From positions 1-53,790 of the forward strand of contig CAMDKL010000021.1 of the NCBI GenBank assembly GCA_945900945.1: 53,790 bases of DNA, given 5' to 3'. A model generated the notes under the pieces. The model searched no databases, was not told where the DNA came from, and saw nothing but the letters and a program-made list of their open reading frames with translations. Source of the stretch: Pirellula staleyi DSM 6068. GTDB taxonomy: Bacteria; Planctomycetota; Planctomycetia; Pirellulales; Pirellulaceae. This document shows positions 11,201-17,630 of the stretch, piece after piece (positions within the stretch are counted from its first letter, which is position 1; every line of letters begins with the position of its first letter). The position numbers and the translations under genes were made by a program.

Positions 11201-13402
11201 ATCAAGGAAGCAGGAATGCATCGTTTCGAATTCACACTGCCGGTACGGCTAAAGGATGCTGTCGTACTGGCTCAAATGGTTCGCAATGTCCAACGCATTC
11301 CAACGTCCGATTCTGCGGATGCGTCTCTAAAATATGTTATCGAGTTACAGGAGGATGTCATCGGGCAATATCGCATTCTTGTTCAAAAAGACTCGCCCCT
11401 GCCATTGGGTTTGCATTCCGTGCCAATCCCTGGCATCTTGACCGGTTCGATTGAGAACCGGTTCGTAACTTTAGAGAATTCAGGAAGAGATGAGCTCGTA
11501 GTGGACACATTAAAAGGAGTCACGCAGATGGTGCGAGGTGACTCGCAATGGGTGAAACTGCAATCGCTGTTGGGTGGAAAGTCGGCAGAAGTATACCGTA
11601 TCGACCAGCGCCCTGTAGCTCCAGTTACACCCGAACTAGTACCAGGAAGCGAGCCTTCGTTAGCATTCAAAACACAGTCCAGATCGATTGTCGCAACAGC
11701 CAGCGCTAGAATCGGACTGGCCCAATGCGTGATCTCGGTGGATGAAGCAAGTAACTATCGTGCAACGCAAGAATTTCGTATCGAGAATACCAGCGAGGCA
11801 TATTTAGAGTTGGAGATGCCTACAGGAGCACAATTGTGGACTGCAATCGTGGCTGGTGCACCGGTCAAGCCAATCCAGTCTTCGAACAAACCAACCCGCG
11901 TCGGATCTACGCGACTTCGACTGCCGCTGGTTCGTACCCAAACGGGTGACCTCGACTATGGTGTTGAGGTCAAGTACGCTGGCAAACTCAAGAAGGCTGG
12001 ATTCTCATCGAAACTGGACTTTCCGTTGATTTCGGCGATCAATATCAACGTGGAACTTAGCCAAGTCAAGCTACATCTGCCAGAGAATCAGTATTGGTAT
12101 GGATTCAATGGAACACTGGGCCAAGTCCAGGACGAGTCGGAATTTTTAGCAGGTTGGCTATCGCACAAGAACAAGCAAATGGGCCGCTTGTCTGAGTTGA
12201 CTACCAAAGACTCAGAATTGTTTTCAAAAACACGCGCAGAGGAAAATCTAAAGCAATTGGATTCCGTCGTTAAAATGCAGCTTGGCAATTCCAAGTTCAA
12301 TCTAAAATCGAATCCGAATTTGCAGCAACAGGTGTTGCAGAATAAGGATTTCGTATCGAATGAGTTCAAGAAGCAAACAGCTAAAACGGAGAGTGAATCC
12401 GATCAAAAGGAAGTGGTAGATAATCGGAGTTACCTCAATGGACTATTGGATTCGCAACTCAATTCTCGCGCGAGCGGCAACGCAGCGAGGGTCTGGAAAA
12501 GCAATGAAGGAATGGACGCACTGGAAGCGAGTCAGGCAAAGGACAAAGTTGGAATGGAATCCCAAACGCAGAGCCCAGCATTTCCGATTCTGCCGCTTGC
12601 TGAGAAGCCCAACTTGCCCCTCGACAAAGAAGTTCAGAGATATACCTACCAAGGCAGAGGCTCAGTCAAGGAAGACGAGAGTGTATTGAGACGCTCCGAT
12701 GAGTCTAATGACAGCCAGAATCTTGCGAGTCGTTATAGGAACAAGCTTCAGAGCCAATCCAATCAAGTCCAAACGGGTCCAGGATTCACGAATGACGCTT
12801 ATTTCGGGGTCGCGAAAAATGCAGAGGCGAGAGCCGGCGGTTATGTCGGCGGTTATGGCGGCGGAATGGGCGCAATGGGTGGAGGACAAACAGCAGGTTT
12901 GTCGGGCGGAATGGGTATGGGAGGAGGAGTAGGAGGTCGCCAAAGCGGAATGTCTGAAGGTGGGCTTGCATCGGACCTTAGAAATAATTTCGATGGGACA
13001 CCGCCTGGATTCGGTGCACCTGCTACAGAAAAACGAGCAGGCGAAAAGCAAAACCAGGCTACCAAGGATTATGAAGATCTAGTCAAAAAATTAGAGTCCA
13101 CAATCTCCCCCGACCACTGGCAAAGTTCTGGCGGAAATTCATCGATGCGGGATTTTAGGCAAAACCTCTCGCTTGTTGTGACTGCACCACAAGAAACGTA
13201 CTCTGAACAACCTTACATGGCGAGTTTGGCGATTACGCTTCCCGTGCGAGGCAAGGAATTCTTCTTCACTACACCCCGCGGCGAAGTTGTTTTGAGCGCG
13301 AACGGAATATACAAAACGATCGCACAACGTTCGATTGGATTTTTAACGCTCGCGATCGCGATTATGTTGATGACTGTGGCCAAAGCACGACGCCCAAGCT
13401 AG
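5261..13402 (+). CDS. Giant exported protein with two fused copies of the unit (unknown function)
   Basis: 2713 residues. N-terminal signal peptide/anchor (about 15-40), then 'REIRVPFADLPVLL...MFMTRSEYEDLLKKA' (53-86), the counterpart of the IPY/LPY motif in unit A. The first half is beta-rich and contains a TPR-like helical stretch (about 1062-1125). It ends in a cluster of membrane segments (about 1238-1315). A second signal-like hydrophobic stretch (GLLFFLLPSISMFGPFAEAQ, about 1327-1346) precedes another motif, 'AIVVPY...KILVPYSVYTQLI' (ILVPY at 1402-1406), and a second long beta-rich half. Near the end are a low-complexity region, a Gly/Met-rich tract (from about 2526) and a final membrane helix (about 2688-2706). 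The gene thus looks like two unit-A-type genes fused head to tail. Overlaps the preceding stop by 8 bases. Function unknown. Confidence 0.88.
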   Translation: MFKQNENAFTSLRVVLGRIVAILIAFAVSLAFTEYATFAQTPPRKDLPNLPTREIRVPFADLPVLLGGKNERMFMTRSEYEDLLKKANVTPEQLAVARQEQLDESKIPTSVVMLDALHTITIETGRAVIQSDLTIEVLKPGLQTVHLALQHVGLLESSVDDKPAMLSPSLDANLPGATLFLNEKGRHRVSLKMVAAVSTSAAQQTLTIALPHAAANKWTMNVPGNVEILSGANVRSRSVDTAANRTQFEWIPNRSEDCFLKCSYSIVMTLNNKMLRDTRALEAKSFLLTEITEAYEQVTQRVMINVLNGAENKFQIAIPNEFEVRSVQSPLLARWNTLDRPETGNASGRILEIKLREAVSEHVMFDIVASKPIRGVYSEQPVNWNWSEWQILDADSQTAILSLYLENGLRLQSINYGKLIPLDEGVMATAIPAELRVREATAPKVRPIATMYAPDASQSITAQITKPKSTPKTSLNNLVIVSESGIRARALIEFESGNESIANFEVLLPSGWRLITAKLVDGPSLPFELLKAEGAAPDAADSTNPTRTRIQLARPFAPNTLTRITLECSTVPKGWLSSWSEQSVSFPAISIVGTEAGPSVLSALGEGDFTLEVSKFENLLALFESERIALQIQGDGSGPSFSSQGSNWSLELLAKRKKPKLTAEVFSFFKIESEGIKSAYEMHLDIQQAATDSFQFSLPDATPQEITIHGMDAVSVKESTSRIENEKRIWTVKLANRVSGTAKLHVEFAKNLETDVDLLLPIPRVSETVYQTGVIALEGDDELEVSVRKHPRVADVGELTESSYTVGNRLLGVYGYSVGDQSAGSVDLNGDTVSVRATRRELQSVPSTIVERAILSTAFSAHGASYHVAELQLRTTGGFIQAKLPSDAILWSVIVDGLPSLPQRNGDQMLIELRANSKMSPISNSDHLNGDPNLHSLRIAYETPVRLIGMRTEIELVAPLLSTMQTATSPSTPIPTADMEWQVWVPDELRVIESKGDLQLLRTDDKLGFPYNILSLARAGSLALQVKVKSTDAQSLWMESQISKATPATESASTSSRIDSQVQFLVEQYNALISSGRFAEAEAVSKKIRELKPNSEIASTLYNKAKILRDEVQELSKELGEMSVARRSGTVPAKTPIPQIRAARSLLPTTPEPSTNDPFGTDAPQVDALFAQLPPTTFAGEVNVNSVELLAFSNQKAFGGLRTLPINFERPTTWHSFSLSGFGDSPNIRLSVVNNSRLRWITYALAAFIVTLGLAFLGNPMGQVVRWTTAIMAVSIAVPLLSPWPIESGILASGCFYASLGILISRILLGVIRSIAAIRFRRPSGGVNGLLFFLLPSISMFGPFAEAQEIPFGKEVRSLDDLISIMRSHSLTRDAAIEIPADAIVVPYQPDSADLRTGDEKILVPYSVYTQLIHLANPDKADKKPIEPPVEYSLSNLSYEATLDRDDVLVVKLRIDITPHTEYAILVPFGFQGAVLTSTQLNDQVASVSSGPNGLALIVKGIRAHQLTATFQIPIQRQGGWRIINATLPSAPSGKMKLSVPSSNTEVRLIGLPDVEQRETTRTNEAIETGFATDGKLSLQWRPKVSESVADQGLSIDADCAIAIEEQGIHTAWDVKLEFRRGRRDMFEFELPKDLVIERVTGKNIRGWSIDNQIEKQIVKVTLLKSAVESERLSIVASRPMRMGAAVELTAIAPRLLMPEAMLQRGRITIYRSTLLDLEIGDSSGLVREDLRTDLQPIDSSSPVPLMMFQAYRYASPEYQLRFKVGEVLDKLKCQTETVLRVSRNDSRLQSQVNLSVGSRSLFRVKIEVPSDWQWDTPHSGVPMEWTLSEPKDGTRLFDILFLNGQSRNVPIRLSASQNRNSDLQSSDYTMDLPKIRTLDATSDQGEMQVYTDVGVDVRPEQLEGCEIVGSRPSASRPNQPTQVAISSASAPQAIIRYVASNYKGLLRFQSRIPQVAAMSISNVKVTRRSLEETVYIAWDIKEAGMHRFEFTLPVRLKDAVVLAQMVRNVQRIPTSDSADASLKYVIELQEDVIGQYRILVQKDSPLPLGLHSVPIPGILTGSIENRFVTLENSGRDELVVDTLKGVTQMVRGDSQWVKLQSLLGGKSAEVYRIDQRPVAPVTPELVPGSEPSLAFKTQSRSIVATASARIGLAQCVISVDEASNYRATQEFRIENTSEAYLELEMPTGAQLWTAIVAGAPVKPIQSSNKPTRVGSTRLRLPLVRTQTGDLDYGVEVKYAGKLKKAGFSSKLDFPLISAININVELSQVKLHLPENQYWYGFNGTLGQVQDESEFLAGWLSHKNKQMGRLSELTTKDSELFSKTRAEENLKQLDSVVKMQLGNSKFNLKSNPNLQQQVLQNKDFVSNEFKKQTAKTESESDQKEVVDNRSYLNGLLDSQLNSRASGNAARVWKSNEGMDALEASQAKDKVGMESQTQSPAFPILPLAEKPNLPLDKEVQRYTYQGRGSVKEDESVLRRSDESNDSQNLASRYRNKLQSQSNQVQTGPGFTNDAYFGVAKNAEARAGGYVGGYGGGMGAMGGGQTAGLSGGMGMGGGVGGRQSGMSEGGLASDLRNNFDGTPPGFGAPATEKRAGEKQNQATKDYEDLVKKLESTISPDHWQSSGGNSSMRDFRQNLSLVVTAPQETYSEQPYMASLAITLPVRGKEFFFTTPRGEVVLSANGIYKTIAQRSIGFLTLAIAIMLMTVAKARRPS

Positions 13403-13416
13403 CCTGTCATGTCCCC

Positions 13417-15615
13417 TTACTCTGCTAGCCCAAGCTGCTTTGAAATCGTGACTAGAATGTTTTTGAACATCGGAGTTCTAGACTGAGGGTCTACCGTTCT
13501 CGGAACCAGTACGTTGGATTCGGGAAAGTACATCACAGCATTGCCATCTCGGATCTCCTCGAACTCACGAGCTAGGATGTTGTGCATACGACCAGTTTCG
13601 CTCCTAACAGTAACGCGTTGGTCGTTCACGAGCCCCAAGCGTTTCATGTCTTGTGGGTTGATCAAGATGACATCGCGTCGATCTTGATTTCGATAGAGAT
13701 CATAGTCTTCATAGACTACTGTGTTGAACTGGCCTTCACTGCGAACCGTCATCATTCGAAGTTGATTTTCGCCGAGAGCAGTCAAATCGGGGAGTCGATG
13801 TGCAACTAGGTTTGCTTTCCCATCTCTTGTATTGAATTTGGGTACGTGGTACGTCCGACCGCCAACTTGAAATTCTTTTCGTGTCTTTGCGATCGAATCG
13901 ATTTCCTCGTAGCCTGGAACCACTTTGGAAATCCAATGACGAATCGTATTGGACTGCTGCATCTGTTCCCAATCGACCGGAGTGGACTTACCTAGCAAAC
14001 GGAACCCGATCTCTGCAATGATGCTCACCTCGCTGCGCGGTCCTGGAAGACGTCTTGGACCGCCATCGCTGAGCCTCACGTAGTTGAACATCGATTCTTG
14101 AGTGGTTGGTTCCGGCTCTTCGTCACGTGCCAAAACTGGCAATACAATCGTTGCTTTTGCAAGTCCGCGACCGTGGCCCGTATTCAAGGTCGTATTGAGC
14201 ATGACGAGCAAGTCGAGTGAGGCCAGCGCATCGTCCGCGAATTGAGCGTCTGGATTCGATCCGTACAGATTTCCGCCGAGGCAGAACCCGATCTTCAACT
14301 CACCTTTTTTGGCCGCTTCCATGCAATCTAGGGTATCGCGTCCTTTGGTCGTTGGCAGCTTCACGCCGAATTTGTTAGTGAGGTTTTCGAACAGTTCGTC
14401 CTTGAGTTTCGGTGTTACGCCAACGGAGCCGATACCCTGCACGTTGGAGTGACCGCGAATGGGCATTACGCCTGCGCCCTTGCGTCCAATCATGCCGCGC
14501 AACAGCGCGAGGTTCGTTATGGCTTGGACATTTTCCACACCGTTTGCGTGGTGGGTGATTCCCATCGTCCATGAAAACACAGTGCCTTTGCTGCTGGCAT
14601 AAACCTCCGCAATCTCGCGGATAGTCGATTCTTCAATACCGCACTTTTCGAAAATTTCACTCCACGGAGTATTTGCTAAGCTCGCCAAATGCGATTCAAC
14701 CCCGTTACAGTGTTTATGCAAGTACTCGATATCATGCTTACCCAACTCTACAATCGCTTTCGAAATCCCAGTGAGCAACGCGAGATCGCCACCGATGTGA
14801 GGTTGAACGTAATGGCTAGCGATCTTGGTGCCAAAGAATAAACTTATCGGGTCGCTTGGCACTTTAAACTTGACGAGCCCAAGCTCACGCATCGGGTTGA
14901 TGACAACTATCTTGCCACCGCGTCGTCTCAGATGCATCAACGTCGTCATGAGACGAGGGTGATTACTGGACGGATTGCCTCCGATGATAAAAATCGTGTC
15001 GCAATCATCTAAGTCTTCGAGCACAACGGTTGCGGTTCCGGTTCCAAGCGTAGATTGCAGTCCAACGCCGCTGGCCTGATGACAATAAAAGCTGCAGTTG
15101 TTAACGTTGTTTGTGCCATAAAGTCTCGCAAGTAACTGCAGCAGAAATCCTGCTTCGTTGCTGCTGCGACCGCTGAAGTACCAAAACGATTCGTCGGCTG
15201 TGAGTTGCTTTAACTTCGTAGCAATACGATCAAAGGCTTCATTCCAAGTGATGGTGCGATAATGTTCTTGTCCGTGTTCGTAAAGGATGGGCTGAATCAG
15301 TCGACCACTCGTTTCCAACTGCCTTGGGGACCAATTGCGAATATGAGCAATCGGGTGTTTTGCCCAGAAATCAGCCGTGATTGCCGGCTGCATATCCGCC
15401 GCCATGGCTTGGATTGACTTTTTGCAAACTTCGGGAAATGCCCCTTTTTCGTTTACCATGCCTCCATGCTGGCCACCCATGCCAAGCGCACAGGTCTTGC
15501 AAGCGTTTCGCGATCGCAATGCGCGATACAACTTCCACAAACCACCGGATTCGAAACCCTTTCGAAAGGTATATCGGATCGCCTGCCAACCGCCTCCTGC
15601 TGATAACTTTCTCAT
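13417..15615 (-). CDS. FdhF/YdeP-family molybdopterin oxidoreductase
   Basis: 732 residues, resembling the YdeP branch of formate dehydrogenase-like molybdopterin enzymes. It starts with a long basic lead (LSAGGGWQAIRYTFRKGFESGG) typical of that branch. Only two cysteines of the iron-sulfur motif are visible (Cys39 and Cys42 in NACKTCALGMGG). The molybdopterin-binding body follows: FSGRSSNEAGF, NNVNNCSFYCHQASGVGL (the position used for metal binding or catalysis in relatives), IGGNPSSNHPR, VVINP and IRGHSNVQGIGS. The C-terminal dinucleotide-binding domain includes 'RSEGQFNTVVYEDYD'. The family's substrate is poorly known (YdeP is linked to acid resistance in E. coli), so none is assigned. No signal peptide, hence probably cytoplasmic. 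It is the last gene of a minus-strand set with acylphosphatase 65 bases upstream. Confidence 0.9.
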   Translation of the reverse strand: MRKLSAGGGWQAIRYTFRKGFESGGLWKLYRALRSRNACKTCALGMGGQHGGMVNEKGAFPEVCKKSIQAMAADMQPAITADFWAKHPIAHIRNWSPRQLETSGRLIQPILYEHGQEHYRTITWNEAFDRIATKLKQLTADESFWYFSGRSSNEAGFLLQLLARLYGTNNVNNCSFYCHQASGVGLQSTLGTGTATVVLEDLDDCDTIFIIGGNPSSNHPRLMTTLMHLRRRGGKIVVINPMRELGLVKFKVPSDPISLFFGTKIASHYVQPHIGGDLALLTGISKAIVELGKHDIEYLHKHCNGVESHLASLANTPWSEIFEKCGIEESTIREIAEVYASSKGTVFSWTMGITHHANGVENVQAITNLALLRGMIGRKGAGVMPIRGHSNVQGIGSVGVTPKLKDELFENLTNKFGVKLPTTKGRDTLDCMEAAKKGELKIGFCLGGNLYGSNPDAQFADDALASLDLLVMLNTTLNTGHGRGLAKATIVLPVLARDEEPEPTTQESMFNYVRLSDGGPRRLPGPRSEVSIIAEIGFRLLGKSTPVDWEQMQQSNTIRHWISKVVPGYEEIDSIAKTRKEFQVGGRTYHVPKFNTRDGKANLVAHRLPDLTALGENQLRMMTVRSEGQFNTVVYEDYDLYRNQDRRDVILINPQDMKRLGLVNDQRVTVRSETGRMHNILAREFEEIRDGNAVMYFPESNVLVPRTVDPQSRTPMFKNILVTISKQLGLAE

Positions 15616-15680
15616 TCTCGAATTGTCGCCGACTTAGTGTTAGAGGTTCCGTCTGTATGTGACACAAGTAGGATAACCCG

Positions 15681-15950
15681 CTAGCGTCGTACTGAGAAGT
15701 TCTCAAACTCATGACTCGGTTCAGACTCGTATCGTTCCATTTGCTTGATTCTGCCCGCAGTCGAGGTGCTAACCGCTTCGATAAAGCAATCGATCACTTT
15801 GGATTCTGCTTCCACAATGATTTTGACCCGTCCGTCCGGACAGTTCTCAACCGTCCCATTCATTGGGAATTTTTTTGCAATTGCGTTAGTTGCAAAACGA
15901 AACCCCACTCCCTGAACTCGGCCGGAGAAATACAGTATCGCTCGAATCAT
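15681..15950 (-). CDS. acyP: Acylphosphatase
   Basis: 89 residues, the normal size of the family. It hydrolyses carboxyl-phosphate bonds in small metabolites such as acetyl phosphate or carbamoyl phosphate. The signature GRVQGVGFR (10-18) supplies the phosphate-binding loop and catalytic Arg18. The second catalytic residue, Asn36, lies in VENCPDGRVKI. No extra domain, so it is a stand-alone cytosolic acylphosphatase rather than part of a HypF-like protein. It sits between the Ser/Thr kinase (69 bases upstream) and the YdeP-type oxidoreductase (65 bases downstream), same strand. Whether it shares a transcript with them is not shown by the sequence. Confidence 0.95.
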   Translation of the reverse strand: MIRAILYFSGRVQGVGFRFATNAIAKKFPMNGTVENCPDGRVKIIVEAESKVIDCFIEAVSTSTAGRIKQMERYESEPSHEFENFSVRR

Positions 15951-16019
15951 TTGGATTGGAAGTCCTTTGTTTAGCCGGTCACACCGTTAACAGAGATCGT
16001 GGCTGTGCGAGAAGAGCTT

Positions 16020-17417
16020 TTAACTGATCGCGATCAAGTAACCAATAATGGCTCCGACCAACAGCGCTGGCGGCAGCAGAATCGCTATGGTAAGCCCAAT
16101 CACCATTCCTTTGCTGGCTGTCTGGTGTTTGTTTCTTGCTCCATCCATTTGAATCAATGACAACGAATCTGAGCCGTGGCCTGTCAGCCCGCGTGAGTCA
16201 GTGAAAAGTTGATTATCCGAAAAATTGCGTTGGGAGGGATTGGAGTCGTTGGAATGAATGGAGGCGTCTTGCGCCAGCTCTTCTTGACTGAGAGCAGACT
16301 CTGGGTCCAAAGTCGGGGGCGGTGGGGAGGACCACGGTCCACGCGACATTCTCGGCTGCGTTATTTGAGTCGAGTCAATAGCCCAGGGTTCAAGCCGCGC
16401 AGCAACCTCGGCGCAAGTTTGAATTCGTTTCGTGGGATCCTTGTCCATCATTTCTGCAATGATATCAACAAATTCTTCGCTGATGTTCTCTGTAAATCGG
16501 CGAGGGTGAAAAGGCGTTTCTTCTAAATGACGACGCACCTTGTGAGCGGTGTCCCCGCCCGGAAAAGGAACTTTTCCGCATACCGTGTAATAAAGCGTGC
16601 AACCGAGCGAGTAAACATCGCTAACTGGCCCGACCGCTAGTGGCGTGCGAATCTGTTCGGGTGAAAGATAGTCAGCCGTTCCGACGATTTTACCCGCTCG
16701 CGGATCATCGACCAAATTGGCAGTGAACGCGGCTAGACCTACATCGGAAACTTTCGCAATGCCATCTGGCGTAACAAGGATGTTTCCAGGCTTGACGTCT
16801 CGATGCACCATCCCCTGTTGGTGTGCATACTCGAGTCCGTATGCCGCTTGCATGATGATACTAGCAGCCTGTTCCTGAGGAAGTGGTCCCTTTGCTTTGA
16901 TCAATCGTCGCAGGTCCATTCCTGGCACATATTCCGTGACTAGGTAGTGGGTTGTTCCATCTTGACCTGCGTCGAATGCGCGGACCAGGTAGGAGCAATC
17001 CAGCTTTGCCTGAAGTCGAATCTCGCGAGTAAAGCCGTCCAGCGTTTGCGGCGTCACTCTACCAAACGGCAACGTCTTGACGGCACACTCGCGCCCCATC
17101 ACCTTATGGATTGCTTTGAAGACGTGCCCCATGCCACCTTGGCCAATGAATTCCGTAATGATGTACGGGCCCAACGTTAATTTGACTCGTCCGTTGCTGA
17201 GTTGCTCGGCTTGGTATTCGGTTAACGCTCCTTGCTCGATCAAGATCGCTCGAAGCAACTTGTCTTCTACGTCCGACGGGACAGGCTGTGTTTCTGTTGC
17301 GCATCGGAATCGGAGCAATCGCATACAATATTCCCATTGCGGATCTTCAATCAGTCCGCTGGCTAGCGCCGCCCTCCGAAATTTCGATTCCAACTCAATT
17401 TGCCCCCAATGTCGCAT
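16020..17417 (-). CDS. Membrane-anchored Hanks-type Ser/Thr protein kinase
   Basis: 465 residues. An N-terminal helical region (about 1-80; 'LIEQGALTEYQAEQL' type, common before planctomycete kinase domains) precedes the kinase domain (about 83-345). Visible elements are the glycine loop GQGGMG (92-97), ATP-binding Lys114, catalytic loop HRDVKPGN (205-212), and activation-segment start DVG (225-227) in place of the usual DFG, with Asp225 kept. SPE follows at 252-254. A Pro/Ser-rich linker leads to one C-terminal membrane helix (about 438-463) with almost no extracytoplasmic tail. It should be active on the cytoplasmic face. The lack of an external sensor domain suggests it responds to an internal or membrane partner. 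Substrate unknown. Confidence 0.93.
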   Translation of the reverse strand: MRHWGQIELESKFRRAALASGLIEDPQWEYCMRLLRFRCATETQPVPSDVEDKLLRAILIEQGALTEYQAEQLSNGRVKLTLGPYIITEFIGQGGMGHVFKAIHKVMGRECAVKTLPFGRVTPQTLDGFTREIRLQAKLDCSYLVRAFDAGQDGTTHYLVTEYVPGMDLRRLIKAKGPLPQEQAASIIMQAAYGLEYAHQQGMVHRDVKPGNILVTPDGIAKVSDVGLAAFTANLVDDPRAGKIVGTADYLSPEQIRTPLAVGPVSDVYSLGCTLYYTVCGKVPFPGGDTAHKVRRHLEETPFHPRRFTENISEEFVDIIAEMMDKDPTKRIQTCAEVAARLEPWAIDSTQITQPRMSRGPWSSPPPPTLDPESALSQEELAQDASIHSNDSNPSQRNFSDNQLFTDSRGLTGHGSDSLSLIQMDGARNKHQTASKGMVIGLTIAILLPPALLVGAIIGYLIAIS

Positions 17418-17468
17418 TGCACTCGAGCTCTAAGTTCACTCAGCCGTTGATTCTAACATCTTCATTCA

Positions 17469-17487
17469 AGAGTTGATAATCGACTCT
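17469..17487. promoter_or_regulatory. Imperfect palindrome upstream of the kinase gene
   Basis: AGAGTTGATAATCGACTCT reads as a near-perfect dyad (5-base outer arms AGAGT/ACTCT plus inner GAT/ATC with two wobble positions). It lies about 50 bases upstream of the kinase start on the minus strand. It could be an operator, but nothing else supports this. Confidence 0.25.
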
Positions 17488-17630
17488 GCAAAATAATCGC
17501 TCTGACCATGATGTCGAGCGATTTTCCAAACTTAAAACGGGGCCGTCTGCAACAAATGATGCGCCACTTGCAATGGAACGGATTACGCAGGCTGCGTTGT
17601 CGGCTACTCCAGCCATTCATTCAATTAACA

